Shown: piece by piece, positions 13,801 through 25,800 of the stretch
How the letters are laid out: each line of letters starts with the position of its first letter
Position numbering within the stretch: the stretch's first letter is position 1
Origin: Dicaeum eximium
Taxonomy: Eukaryota; Chordata; Aves; Passeriformes; Dicaeidae
Assembly: GCA_013396995.1 (NCBI GenBank)
Contig: VWZP01008131.1
Coordinates: 248,001-312,000 of the forward strand
DNA length: 64,000 nucleotides
Direction of reading: 5' to 3'
Program-made: the position numbers and the translations under genes
Notes under the pieces: generated by a model
The model's input: only the letters and a program-made list of their open reading frames with translations
Told to the model about the DNA's origin: nothing
Database searches by the model: none

Positions 13801-16800
13801 TCACCTCCACCAGCCAGATGACTTCCCATAAACGCAAACACGAGCGCCGGCACATCCGCAGCTCGGGGGTGCTGGGCCTGCCCGCCTCGCTCCTCGGCTC
13901 CAAGGATAACGAGCAGGAGGAGTCCAGTAACGACGACCTTATTGACTTCTCCGCCATGAGCTCCAAGAACTCCAGCCTGAGTGCCTCCCCGACCAGTCAG
14001 CAGTCTTCCGTTTCTCTCATCGTCCCAGCTGCTCCCTCCTCTGCGGCTGAGCTGGCTTCCTCACAGGCCACCAAGTCTGCCAACAGCATGACACCAGCCA
14101 CAAAGATCTCTGGCCTGCTTTCCCAGGCTCTTCCCAGCAATATACCCTTGGCCCTGGCACTCTCCAACTCAGCCCTTCCTGGAACAGCTGGATCCTTCTT
14201 CCCCATCATCCCCAGTCGGGTCTCTACACCACTTCCTGCCAGCTCGGCTAATCTGATGGCTGCTGGTTCTTCTGGCACCAATCCAGCAGCATCTGCTCCT
14301 ACAGATTCCTCATCCCAGGCAGTTTCAGGATCTGTTGAGCCAGTGGCTACTTCCTCGCCTGCTCCAGCAGCCTCTATAATGGAAAGGATCTCTGCTAGTA
14401 AGGGATTAATCTCTCCTATGATGGCCAGACTGGCAGCAGCTGCCCTCAAGCCCTCTGTGGCACTTGAAGCAGGTGAGTTACCTCATCAGTTGTCATAGTG
14501 GTGGGAGGCAGAGCAGTGCCTGATGACTTGGAGGAGAGTGAATGAGAAGCCACCCAGCTGTCCATGGGACTGCAGATGGGGAGGGGGTAGAAACAGAAAA
14601 TAAATGGGAGAATGAATTGGGTTGTGTCTGATTAACCCTTGAGGAAGGCAGTCTTGGCAAGGTTTCCTGTGGAGCCTGGCTATGCCCACATGGCCAGAAG
14701 ACAGGCAAGAAACATCTTTGCCCGTGAAGGGAGTAGGCTCTGACCAGAGCTGGAGAGTGTTGCCATGTGTAATTGGCTGTAGGCTGAAAAGAGAGAGGCA
14801 CTGTATTGAAAATGGAAATGAAAAAAAAAAAAACCTTAGCCAGTACTTGCAGCCTCTACTGAGACTGCATTGAGCTTTAGCTGGGCCCAGTGTTGATGGT
14901 CCTGTAGCCCATGGCCAGTTGTTTTCCTGCTCTAGGGGGGCTGTTCTGTGCTTCAGCTTTGTTGTCCCAGCTGTGGGTTTGGGGATAGTGCTGGTCCAGT
15001 CCACAAACAGGACCTCCTTTTTGGTCAGTTCCTGCCAGCTGTGCTCCCTCTCCCTGCGCTGCCCGTGGGGTGAAAGATGGGAAGGGGAAGGAGCCTGAGC
15101 GAGTCCTGCTGCCACCCAGAGCTGGGGCAGGTCACAGCTCACTCCCAGCCCTGGCAGATGGGCGTGGGGTGCCACCAGGGTACAGGGAGGCTGTGCCTGG
15201 CAGCTGGGCTGGGCTGGCCCCGAGCTCCTGGCCCTGGCCCTGGCCCTGACCCTGGCCCTGACCCTGGCCCTGGCAGCAATGCTGATGGCCCCGTCCTCCA
15301 GGAGAAATGGGGGAGTAGAAGGAAGTGATCTGATTAAAGAGGGAGCGGAACCTTCACATACTTTTAAAATTATTGTTTGAAAAATTGTTTCCTAAAGCAG
15401 AGAAAGGTCATTGAGGGAACTATTTTCCTTTATTTTTTAATAAAATGCCACTTGCTGTCTGAGAAGCAGCTCGCCGTCAGCTGTACTGCCGGAGGGTAAA
15501 TTAATATTTTAGTCACTTGGGGATTGTGGAAAAAAGCTCTGCAGACATGTTTCTGTCAGCAACTTTTTTCCCCTCCTTTTTTCTTTGCTGTTTTTCCTAA
15601 TTTTTTTGCTGCAACTTGTTCTCTTTGGTCCCTTCCCCGCCACACACCCCCCCTTTCTCCTTTCCTCCCTTCCTTTAATTTGAATTCCTCTTCCATGGGC
15701 TCGGCAGTGAGAAGAAGCGCTGCCGGTCTGGCGGGGACGGGGCGGTGGCGGAGGCGGAGGTGGCGCGGGCGGAGCGGTCCCGGTCCCGGCGCTGTCGCTG
15801 TCGCTGTCACCTTGGATCGTCCGGCGGGGCAGATGCTCTTGCTGGGCAGGCGCGGAGCGGGGCCGCCGCTGTCGCTACGGCAACGCTGGGGCAGGCTCGG
15901 GGAAGGGGCTTGACTAGCAGTCGAAAGCTGCCACATTGCCTCAGCATTAACAGAGTCTTTAATAAACGCTTAAGAGGCAGTCCCGCAAATTAGTTATGAC
16001 AGTTTGTGCAGAGAATCAGGTCTCCCCCACGCTCCTTCCGCCCTTCTCCTTTAAAGGGCCCATAGCCTGGACAACTTTGACATAATTTTGCAATAATTAT
16101 CACTTGAAGAATTTCCACGCCAGAGTGGACGTCAGAACCCATCTTGTCAACTTGGCAATAAACGCTGACCAGCAATCCCAGTACTTCCCTCCCCCCCACA
16201 CTTTTTCTTTGCTTTTTCCACTTAGGCACTGATGCCAGTGATTTAACTTACTTATTTGCCGTTGTGACCTCATTTTAGACCTATGCTTTTGATTTCCTTT
16301 TTTGCACTTAATTTCACTATGTTTCTTGAGCAGGGAATGGACAACCAGCACCTCCTGGACGGTTCAATCCAGTGCAGGTGAAGCAGGAACCTGCAGAGGC
16401 CATGGGACCGACGTCTGCCACCAGTCAGGACCCCTTGCAGGAGCACAGCTTGGACCTGAGTGTCAAGGACCACGGGTAAGAGAAGTGGGCAGGCAGGAAC
16501 ACTCAACACTTCCCAGCATCAGGCTCTGGGGAGTTTCCATCCCTGTGATTCAAGGGGACACAGCGTGCTGGTGAAAGGCAGCTTCACAGTGGTTGAGTTG
16601 AACACCCCAAAACGGGAGGCAGGCAGGCTCACTCTGCTCCCCATTAAGTGTATGTTCTCCAGATGGTTTTTTGGGCGCACAGGCTCCTACTGACTCTTCA
16701 GCAAGAGCTTCACTTATTCTGCTCCCTTCTGAAAATCGAGCCACTGGCAAAGCTGTTTTCACTTAGTCCTCTTGTCATCAAATGCTGATTGAAAGTGCCC

Positions 16801-19800
16801 CAGTGCCACACCTCAGCGCACTCTTAGCAGCAGCCTTTGCACTGCTGCAGTCTGTTGAGTCAGGGCTAAGGGCATCACGTTGCAGAGAATCTGGACACAC
16901 CAAACAGCTGGGTGCCAGGCTCACTCTGCTCTGGGTCTGGCACAGGCTGCTCTGCAGCTATGGTGGAGGTTGTGCAGATGTGCACATGTGAATGCACCTC
17001 TCTCAAAGCCTGTGTCCCACCTGCCCAGCATCTCTGCTGAGAGCAGGAGTGTTTGGGGACTCTGCTGTGTGGAAAAAGAGCAGAGGAACTGATCCTGGGG
17101 ATAAGTGAGCTCCACTTTGACCTTTGTATCTGTTCCTGTCCACACCTTGTTTAAACAAGCCTCCCTTTGGGAGTCCAGCACTTGGAGCCAGCTGCAGAGA
17201 TCCTAAGGCTGCCTTTCAGGGCAGGAGTGTGCCTTGCCTTCCTCACTGCCCAGGGGACCCGTGTCCCTGGCAGCATGAGCCTTCGTCAGCATCCCCCTGC
17301 TTTTGTGGTATTTTTGTGACATTTCTGAGAGTTCTAACGGGATGAAAGGGTAAAACCTGGGGTGGGTCATCAGTTAACAAATGAAGTGTGATGGAGTGGA
17401 CACTGGGGGAAGAGGTCTGGGCCATTTAGTAGTTGAAAGATCTAAATTCTGCAGACGTGGGACCCTCTTCCTGTCCCTCTTGGCTGTCACAAGTAGGCGA
17501 GTTTGGACTGCCCAGGGGAGCGCTGGCATCATTCTTTCCTGGATGCAGGAGGTGAGGAGTGAGGCAGCCCGAAGGGAGAAGGATTAATCTCAGCGCTCAC
17601 AGTCCCTGTGCACATCTTAACTAAACCCTGTTGGTTTGTGTGTTTCAGTAATGAATCAAATGGCCACACAGTCTCAGCAAATTCATCTCTTTTATCCTCG
17701 CTTATGAATAAGGTAAGAGCCATCCATCAAACGCCTTTCATTCCCCCCACCACAAGAAATTAAAGCTGCGATAGCGGGGAAGGGGGGGAAGAGATGCGTT
17801 TGTTTTTTAATGTTTTGCCTCTAATAAGATGAGTTTGTACCATTTAAATTTTGAGACCATTTTTCATCGGGGATAATTTCAGAGCCACTGCTTACGAATT
17901 AATTTAATGAACTGGCTGAAGAAATATATTGCCGCCTCTGACACCTTTTTTTTCCCCATCCTTTCTAGACAGAGGAGGGCTCCAAAAGGTTTTCTTTCTT
18001 TTCTTTTCTTTTTCCTTTTCTTTTCTTTTCTTTTCTTTTCTTTTCTTTTCTTTTCTTTTCTTTTCTTTTCTTTTCTTTTCTTTTCTTTTCTTTTCTTCTC
18101 TTCTCTTCTCTTCTCTTCTCTTCTCTTCTCTTCTCTTCTCTTCTCTCTCTTCTCTTTTTGAGTTTTTGGGGATTTTTTTGTTTTGTTTTGTTTTTTGGTT
18201 TGGTTTGGTTGGGGTTGGGTTTGTTTGTTTGTTTTTGTTTTCAGAACCTGGCAACTTCTCTCTCACTTTCCTTTTAGAGTTATCGATTTTGTTTACTTAC
18301 TTAAAAACATGCTCTTTCATCTGGGGAGGGGGGGAATAATCTGTTTTTATGAAAGAGAAGAAAAAATCACAAGCTTTGAACCAAAATCATCAATGTCTGT
18401 CTTTCTGGTGTGAGTGATGGTGTCTAGCAGAGTCCCCTTTACTGTGTCCTAGAATATTTATTTTAGATAATGCACAGTTTATTTTTCCTTACTTTTTCAT
18501 TAAATTATACATCATCTCAAATGTATATTTCTCTTTCACATGATAAATTCTACTGTACCAAGATTAATTTTGCAGCTGTATACAACTGCAGTAAAGATCA
18601 GGGCACCCTTTGAGCCACGCTTTAATATTCTGCTGTGTGATAGGTTTTATAGGCATAACTATTGCCATCCCTCGGCTCTGGGTGTTCCATGCATCAAGGC
18701 CATATAACCCTCAAGAGAGGGCAAAGTGACTTTGCCTGGTAATCTCCCACCTCCTTTCTTCCTTATGACTCTTTTTCTCTGTGTTGTTTAATTTCTGCGT
18801 TTATCCTTATGTCACTTTTCTCCTCCATTGGCTCTTTGTTACACTGGGGTTTGGATTTTCCCTTTTAAACTTAATTTCTTGTTTGTTCCTTCGTGTTGTC
18901 CCTTTAGTGTTTCCAAATATGCAGGTCCTTCTTTAGTGAGCAAATGTATTCAGTAACTCTGCTCTCTGGGGTCATGAGTCATTCTGAAGGTCCCAGATCA
19001 GGGAAATTCTCTTTGAATGGAGACTTCACTTGAAAATCTCCAGGAAAATAAGTGATTTAAGTAGATGTTTAGAAAAAAACATTTGTTTGTCTGCAGCTTG
19101 ACAAAATGTTCTTTAAGTTGTGCAAAGCAAGTGTAGCACAGGTGCAAACTAGGAGTCAGGTGAAAGGACTGGGATTAACCAATGAGGTAAACCAGCAAGG
19201 AGTAGAACCCACCATGTGTGATTGATGGAACCAGTTCCAAGACTAAATATTGCAGAGTCAAGCTCAGTCTCCTCAGGAAGACATCACACTTGCTTCTTCC
19301 TCCTGCTGCACACAATTTCTGTCCATGGGGGAATCCTTCACTGTTTTTCTAGGAAAAAGAACAGGAAAAAAACTTGACAGAAATGGAATTACCAGTGGAA
19401 ACACACGACCTGAATTTCTGACTCCAGCCATAAAGAGTTGCAGTCTCCACACAGCAGCAGGGGCTTTACCTTCAGGGGGCATTAAGAAAGCCTCAAATAA
19501 CCAGGATTCCTGTAGCCTATTGCAGTTTATTTAGGGGGCTGTCAGCCTTAATTAACTGATATTTATAAAGGGCTTCGAGACCCTCAAGTGGGTGGGGTTT
19601 CCAGTGCAAGTCTTGGGCCCAATCCTGCATTTTATTCATGCTGTGAAATTCACTGTTGTTACTGGAGGTAATTGAGAGCATAACAGAGAAAGAAAGAGTC
19701 TGGGAAATTGTGCATATATTCTGAAAGAAAATTTTCCCTCTAGGCAGGCTTGGGTAACTTCATTTTTCTATCCTGCCCATCATACACCTGGACCTCTAAT

Positions 19801-22800
19801 CTTTGTGTAGATTTTATTTGAGGCTTCCTGTGCAATGCAGGTTGTGAGTCCAAGTCCTGCTTCATGGAAGATGTGTCCATTTAGCACAGAAAAGTGACAC
19901 CATTTTATTACTGACATTAATAAGAATTTTCCAGGAGCTTGAAACAGAATTTTTCCCCAGTTGAATGAGATTTTCATCCTTCTACCCCTCACACATACCT
20001 GATAGTCACTTTAAAGGAGACATCCTTGTGGCTGGGGTAAGATGACTGAATAAACTGGAGTTTACCAGTTCTTTGGTACCAGCAATTTGTAGGAGCTACA
20101 CAGGGCTATTACTGTTGAAGCCCACACATCTTTTCCATAGTCAAATAGAGGATGTCTCTTCACCTCAGTTTCCTTGTGGATAAAGGAGACATGATGCTTC
20201 ATTACTTTAACAAGACCCATGAATAAATATTCAGTGGGCACCGAGTGCTCTATGATGGTTGGGTGGAAGATGCAGAAGAGTGAGGTGTTACTAACTTTTG
20301 CCAATGCAGTTGTAGCAGCCTGCACAGACCTTCTGTCTTCTCTTTTAATCTCTGAAGGCCCTGCTCTGTGTGAGACAATCCTGAGGGTGGCTGTGTCTGT
20401 GTGCTGGGCTTGATGCAGTGTCTGTGTTTTATTCCAGATGTCCAAGAGCAGTGCCAGCCTTGGCAACCTGCTGAACATTAAGGCAGAAGGAGAAGGCAGC
20501 CAGGCTGGGGCTGGGGAGCCAACCCAGTACTTGGGCAAGGCAGTGAAGGCACTTGTCCAGGAGAAGCTCTCTGAGCCATGGAAGATGTACCTGCGCCGGT
20601 AAGGAGAGCATGGAACTGGGGACAGAGGGAATCTGCTTCCTTTGCAAAGTGTCTGCCTCACCCTGAGCACAGAGTTCTGTGGAATGAAAGGCCCAGTTCT
20701 GTCAGACACTGATCACCTGGAGCACATTTAGCCCTTGGTTGTACCTACCTGCACCAGGCATTTATGTCTGCTAAGAAATACCTGCCCACACAGAATTATT
20801 TTGCAAAGGAATCTTGAGAACCAAATACAAGCACAGATCTTCATGTAGTTCTGCTATCCTGGACTTCACCTTAGGCTCCTCCCCAGGACCCCAGGGCACC
20901 CAGTGCAGCTGGGCTCTTAGCCCTGGACCAGCTTTTGTCTCCCAGCTCCCAACAGAACAAGCTTCCTGCCCCAAACAGGCAGCTCAGAATTCATTTGTAT
21001 CTGCACAGAGTGGTGTATAGAACCATGGTTATCATCCTCTGTGACACAGAATTGCTTTTAATGTTGTTTAGTGAATCCCCAATGTATGAAACAGCCCCCA
21101 TGCCCAGGTGTATTTGTTGTGTTTTTCCAAACATGATTCCCCTGTTCTGAACCTTCTCCCTTGTCTTGTCAAACCTCTCTGTGCTCTTTTTCTCCTCTTC
21201 CACTGGTATTGCCACCTCCTCCCAGTTTAGTATCTTGGTGAATTTCATAAACACGCTGTTTACTCCTAGATTACTAATTAAGATGTTAAATAAACTCAGA
21301 CTAAGCCAAGTCCTCTCAGCACTCACACGATGCCTCCTCCTCCCAGCTCAGTGTGGTGCTGGTTGTCATCAGCCTTTGTTTATGGTCCCTCAGCCAGTTT
21401 CAAGCCATGAGGTGGCATTACATCCAGGCCAATTGGAATTAATTCTAAGCATATGCAAGGCTGAATCAAATGCTTTACTAAAATCCAAATATATTGCATC
21501 CCTTCATCCACTAATTTTGTAATTCTATCAAAAAAAGCAATTAAATTTGTCTGGCAAGATTTATTCTTTATAATCCTGATGCTGTTTATTGCTCATGGTT
21601 CCTTTATCCACTAGATGTTTAATGATTTTCTCCTCCCTCTTAATATTTGTTCCATTACTTTACTGGAAGGAGAAGTTAAGGCCAGAGGTATGATAATTGC
21701 CAAAGATGACTTGTCTTTTTTTTCCCCCCTCAAAGAACCAGTACCTAGACTGTTTAATTTCTTTCTTTTTTCCACTTATGTAGTATCTCCCACTTCTCTG
21801 TGGCTTAAAAACCAGCAAATGGTAATGTAATCAGTTTGGGAGTTAATTTCCATTGCACTTCAGGACATACATCATCCAGACTGACTGATTTGTGCATTGT
21901 TATATTTTTCATATGAGTCCCTTTATCCGCCCTTCTAGAAGGTCTTCACTACATCCCAAATACTCTGCTTTGTCTTTAGTTTTCTCATCCAAAGCAAATT
22001 TCATATTGCAGCCATTTTTGATTGATCAGCTCCCTTTTTGTGGGAGCCCTTCTTTCTAGGTTCAGCACTTCTTGTCCCTGATAAAACAGCCCCTTTAGTT
22101 TGCAATAACGTGGTTTCTTCTCTCTAACCCCACAATTAGTTTCCTTCCTCTTCTCCCTGCAAGCCATAACTGACAGCACATGTTGTGTATCCACAGACCT
22201 TCCTTCTCCAGTACAAGTTTTCTCTCTTTCCTTTGCCCTCCCATTGGTGAGAGGTCCCTCCTGGGACCATACAGGCTGCTGTTTGTTTCTTGCTTTCCTG
22301 CTCATCAGAGCGACTGTAGTTTGTTGTACCTTAATTATGCAAGATTCCCTTGTTAAGTTTCAAATCCTTCCTGCCAGTGTTTCTTACTTGTTTTCTTGAT
22401 TCCCTCTGATTCTGGAGTTTCCTGAAATCACATGTACTAAGTCCAGAGCATCTCAGCAGTGGGTGAGCTGGTTTTGCCCCCTTGGCCATTTGATCCAGGA
22501 TAACACAAGGCATATCTTGGATAAGGTGGTGGGTTTTGCTCTGGGGTTGTTGTTGTGCACACCAGGGATGGTGCTGTGCAGTGTTTCTGCAGTCCAGGCT
22601 GTAATTGCTGCTCAGATGATGCTTCATCTCTCCCATCTGGGAGATACTCTCCTATCCAGGGCAGGGGTGGGTGGATCCTGGATCTAAAATTACTGTTTGT
22701 TGTTTGTGGCAGTGCTAATAGAGTTGGAAAACACAGAAAAAATTGTCTGTTCCAACTCCACTTCTCTCCTGGGGCCTTCCCTAAGGTGTGTGCTTGTCTG

Positions 22801-25800
22801 TTTTGGCCAGGTTTGGCACCAAGGACTTCTGTGATGCCCAGTGTGACTTTCTCCATAAGGTGCATTTCCACTGTGTGGTGGAGGAGTGTGGAGCCCTGTT
22901 CAGCACCCTGGATGGAGCCATCAAGCACGCCAAGTGAGTGGGAGGGCAGGGGCAGAGACAGAAAGCTCTGCAGTGCACACTGCAGTTCAGGAACAGCCCA
23001 GCTCCCTTCCAAAGGCTGTGGAGTGTCGAAGTAAACGATGAGTAAGGCCTTCAGTGGCCGTGCACGTGCCCGAGTCTGAAGGGGTTGTAGGGAAGGAGAT
23101 GTTGCAGATTTTCAGAGATCTGCTGGCACGGTTGGTGTCTCCTGTGGGATGGTTCCTGTGGCTCACTGCAGGAAGTGACTGGCTTCTCCCAGCAGCCCTG
23201 GGAAGCTGCCCCACAGCTGATCTCAGGGACTGCAGTGGTTCTGGGTTTTCTCTGATTTTAACATGGTTTGGCACCTGTGTCCGCCCATCTTAATGATTTC
23301 CCTTCTCCTCAAAGATGGTTTAGGAGGGCCCTAAATCTTACCTCAGAGTCTCCAGAGCCCCTTTTAGGATTTAGCCACTCCAGTTTGTTTACAGCCTCCT
23401 GCCACTTTCTTGTTGGTGTTTAATCAAATTACATGAAATGGTCAAGAATTTATGTCTGAATCAGTGTCGTGTTTTGCAGTTTTCACTTCCGAACTGAAGG
23501 TGGAACTGTGAAAAGCAGCTCTGAGTCTCCCTTCTCAACTGCTACTGAGAATAAGGCTTCACTGGCCCCTTCCTCACCATCTGCTGCTTCTGCCACCATG
23601 GCCAGTGCTCCTGCCCTTGAGGTGCCCACTCCAAATCCAGCTGCTCTGCCCTCTGCTCCCACACTACTTGCTTGGAAGCAGCTGGCTTCAACCATACCCC
23701 AGATGCCTCAGATCCCAGCATCAGTGCCTAACCTGGCAGCTTCACCCTTGGCAACGACTTCCCTGGAGAATGCCAAGCCTCAGGTCAAACCTGGATTTCT
23801 TCAGTTCCAGGAGAAGTAAGTTTTAGCTGCTGTTTGCCTCCTTCTGTCCTCCCCAGTCAGCCTCCCCTGGGAGCTGCAATACTTCACTTCTGTTCACCCA
23901 CTGAGAACCTGTCTAGAAAGTACTCTGGCTTGACCTCACAGAAAATTTACTTCTGTAAAGTCTAGGAAATACTTTAAGGTTTTTGAGTGCATCTGAGAGC
24001 ACTTCTAGGCATGAGTTTAGAAGATAAACAAACTTGGTGATCTGTCACTGATCCCTGTTTCATCCCTTGCGAGAGGTGTGCAGAAATACAGGTTTCTTTG
24101 TGGTATGTTTGGAGTGAAGGGTTATTGGGCCAGAAATTGATGCACTGAGTGGGAGTGGAAGGTACCAAAAGCCTTTAGCTGGTGAGAGGGGCAGTGCTGG
24201 TTTTGTCAGATCAGGGGATCTGGCATCCTGCAGTGGCCACACCCAAGAGTTGTGTTTCCTTTGAACTTTAAATTGGAAAAGTGGCCCTCAAAGACTACAG
24301 AACCCACCATGCACTGCTGTGTTCTAATAATCCTCATCAAGAAAGTGCAGTAGCTGGGTGGAATTGCAATAATGTTGCAGCTTCAATTTCCCTGAAGAGG
24401 AAAGTGGCTATGGGAAATCTGTGGGCCATGTTTGGAACAGAGGCTTCACTGGCCTCCCCTTGAATTAAATCTTGGCAAAGAAACAAATGTGTGAAATGAG
24501 TGAAGGTGATGATTGGGTTTTGGATGTATTCCAGTGATCCCTGCTTGGCAACAGACTGCAAATACGCCAACAAATTCCACTTCCACTGTCTCTTTGGGAA
24601 CTGCAAGTATGTGTGCAAAACCTCTGGCAAAGCAGAATCCCACTGCCTGGACCACATCAACCCCAACAATAATCTGGTGAATGTGCGAGACCAGTTTGCT
24701 TACTACTCCCTGCAGTGTCTCTGTCCAAACCAGGTAAGAGCCATCCCAGAGCAGTGTTCTGGCAGGGCTGGGGAGAGGGAGCTCAAGGATCAGGTAGACT
24801 GACTCCCCAGCAGGAAGTGAGGCTGTGTGTGGCTTTCTTGGCATTACTACAGAACCATGGAAGTCATAATTCTGTGGTCTGGAAAAACATTTGGTTTCTA
24901 TCAAATGGGAAATCATGATGCTTTTGTGTTTCTTTGACTCGAGTGAAGTGGACAAGGGAATGAGAACAATCTGAGAGACACAAGATGAAATAGAATAAAA
25001 TCTGTGATCAGTCTGTGGTGATCTGTGGTGAATCCAGGGAAAGCTGTGAGTAGGGTTTGGGATATTCCAGTGTAGAATAGTGTATTACAGAGTACATGAC
25101 GGTGCGTGGCAGGTTGTGGAAGATAAAATGGAATCTGGACTATCAGTGCAGGCCCCTCTGACACCTGAGGAGGGACAGCATGAGTGGCAGGCAGGTGAGA
25201 GTGCACTTGTGTGAGCCCTGCCTAAAGCAGCATGCCTGTGTGCTCCCCTGCAGCACTGTGAATTCCGGATGCGAGGGCATTACCACTGTCTGCGTCCTGG
25301 CTGCTACTTCGTCACCAACATCACCACCAAGCTGCCCTGGCACGTCAAAAAGCACGAGAAGGCAGAGAGGAGGGCAGCCAATGGCTTCAAGTATTTTACC
25401 AAGCGGGAAGAATGTGGCAGACTGGGTGAGTTTTCCTGTGGTGTGTCCCGTGTCCAGGGCAACAGTGCCATCACTTAGAACCTGCCAGTTATGCTTAAGA
25501 GGTATTTGGTCATCAAATCACTAAACAAGAAAGGCAGCAAAACATAAAGCAGTTCCTGGTCTGTCTGCTTGAAGCATGTTTTCTCAAATAGACCCAAGGT
25601 AAGTGAATAGAAACTGTGCTATAGAAAATTGTATATATGAATTTGCCTGGACATACAGCTTCCTCTTTTTTCTTTTTATCTGGTTGTCAAAGCAGGGTGG
25701 TTTTTTTGGGGTTTGTTTGTTTTTATACTCTGTAGTTTTTTGGACCTACTGCTTGTACTGAGTGAAGTTTAAGGGTCTTAGGAGGATTTTTTTTTCTGGG

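Larger units (their letters stand above)
14473..16333 (+). other. CASZ1: CASZ1 intron C6-C7 with internal GC/CpG-rich island
   Basis: Contains a GC minisatellite (15228-15274), a GC/CpG-rich island (15705-15905) and flanking AT-rich blocks (15340-15520 and 15925-16170) that look like conserved non-coding DNA. No coding exon recognised. Confidence 0.75.
17713..20437 (+). other. CASZ1: CASZ1 intron C8-C9
   Basis: Holds a long pyrimidine microsatellite (17991-18157) and AT-rich blocks at 17810-17940 and 18440-18680 that may be conserved regulatory DNA. No exon recognised. Confidence 0.75.

Noticed and set aside
17904..18339. Phe/Leu/Ser-rich and Lys/Glu/Arg-rich frames
   Set aside because: They are translations of the pyrimidine microsatellite.
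25254..25478. Read-through of the CASZ1 C13 donor as the source of the short isoform
   Set aside because: It would leave seven fingers, not five; the C11 read-through fits better.
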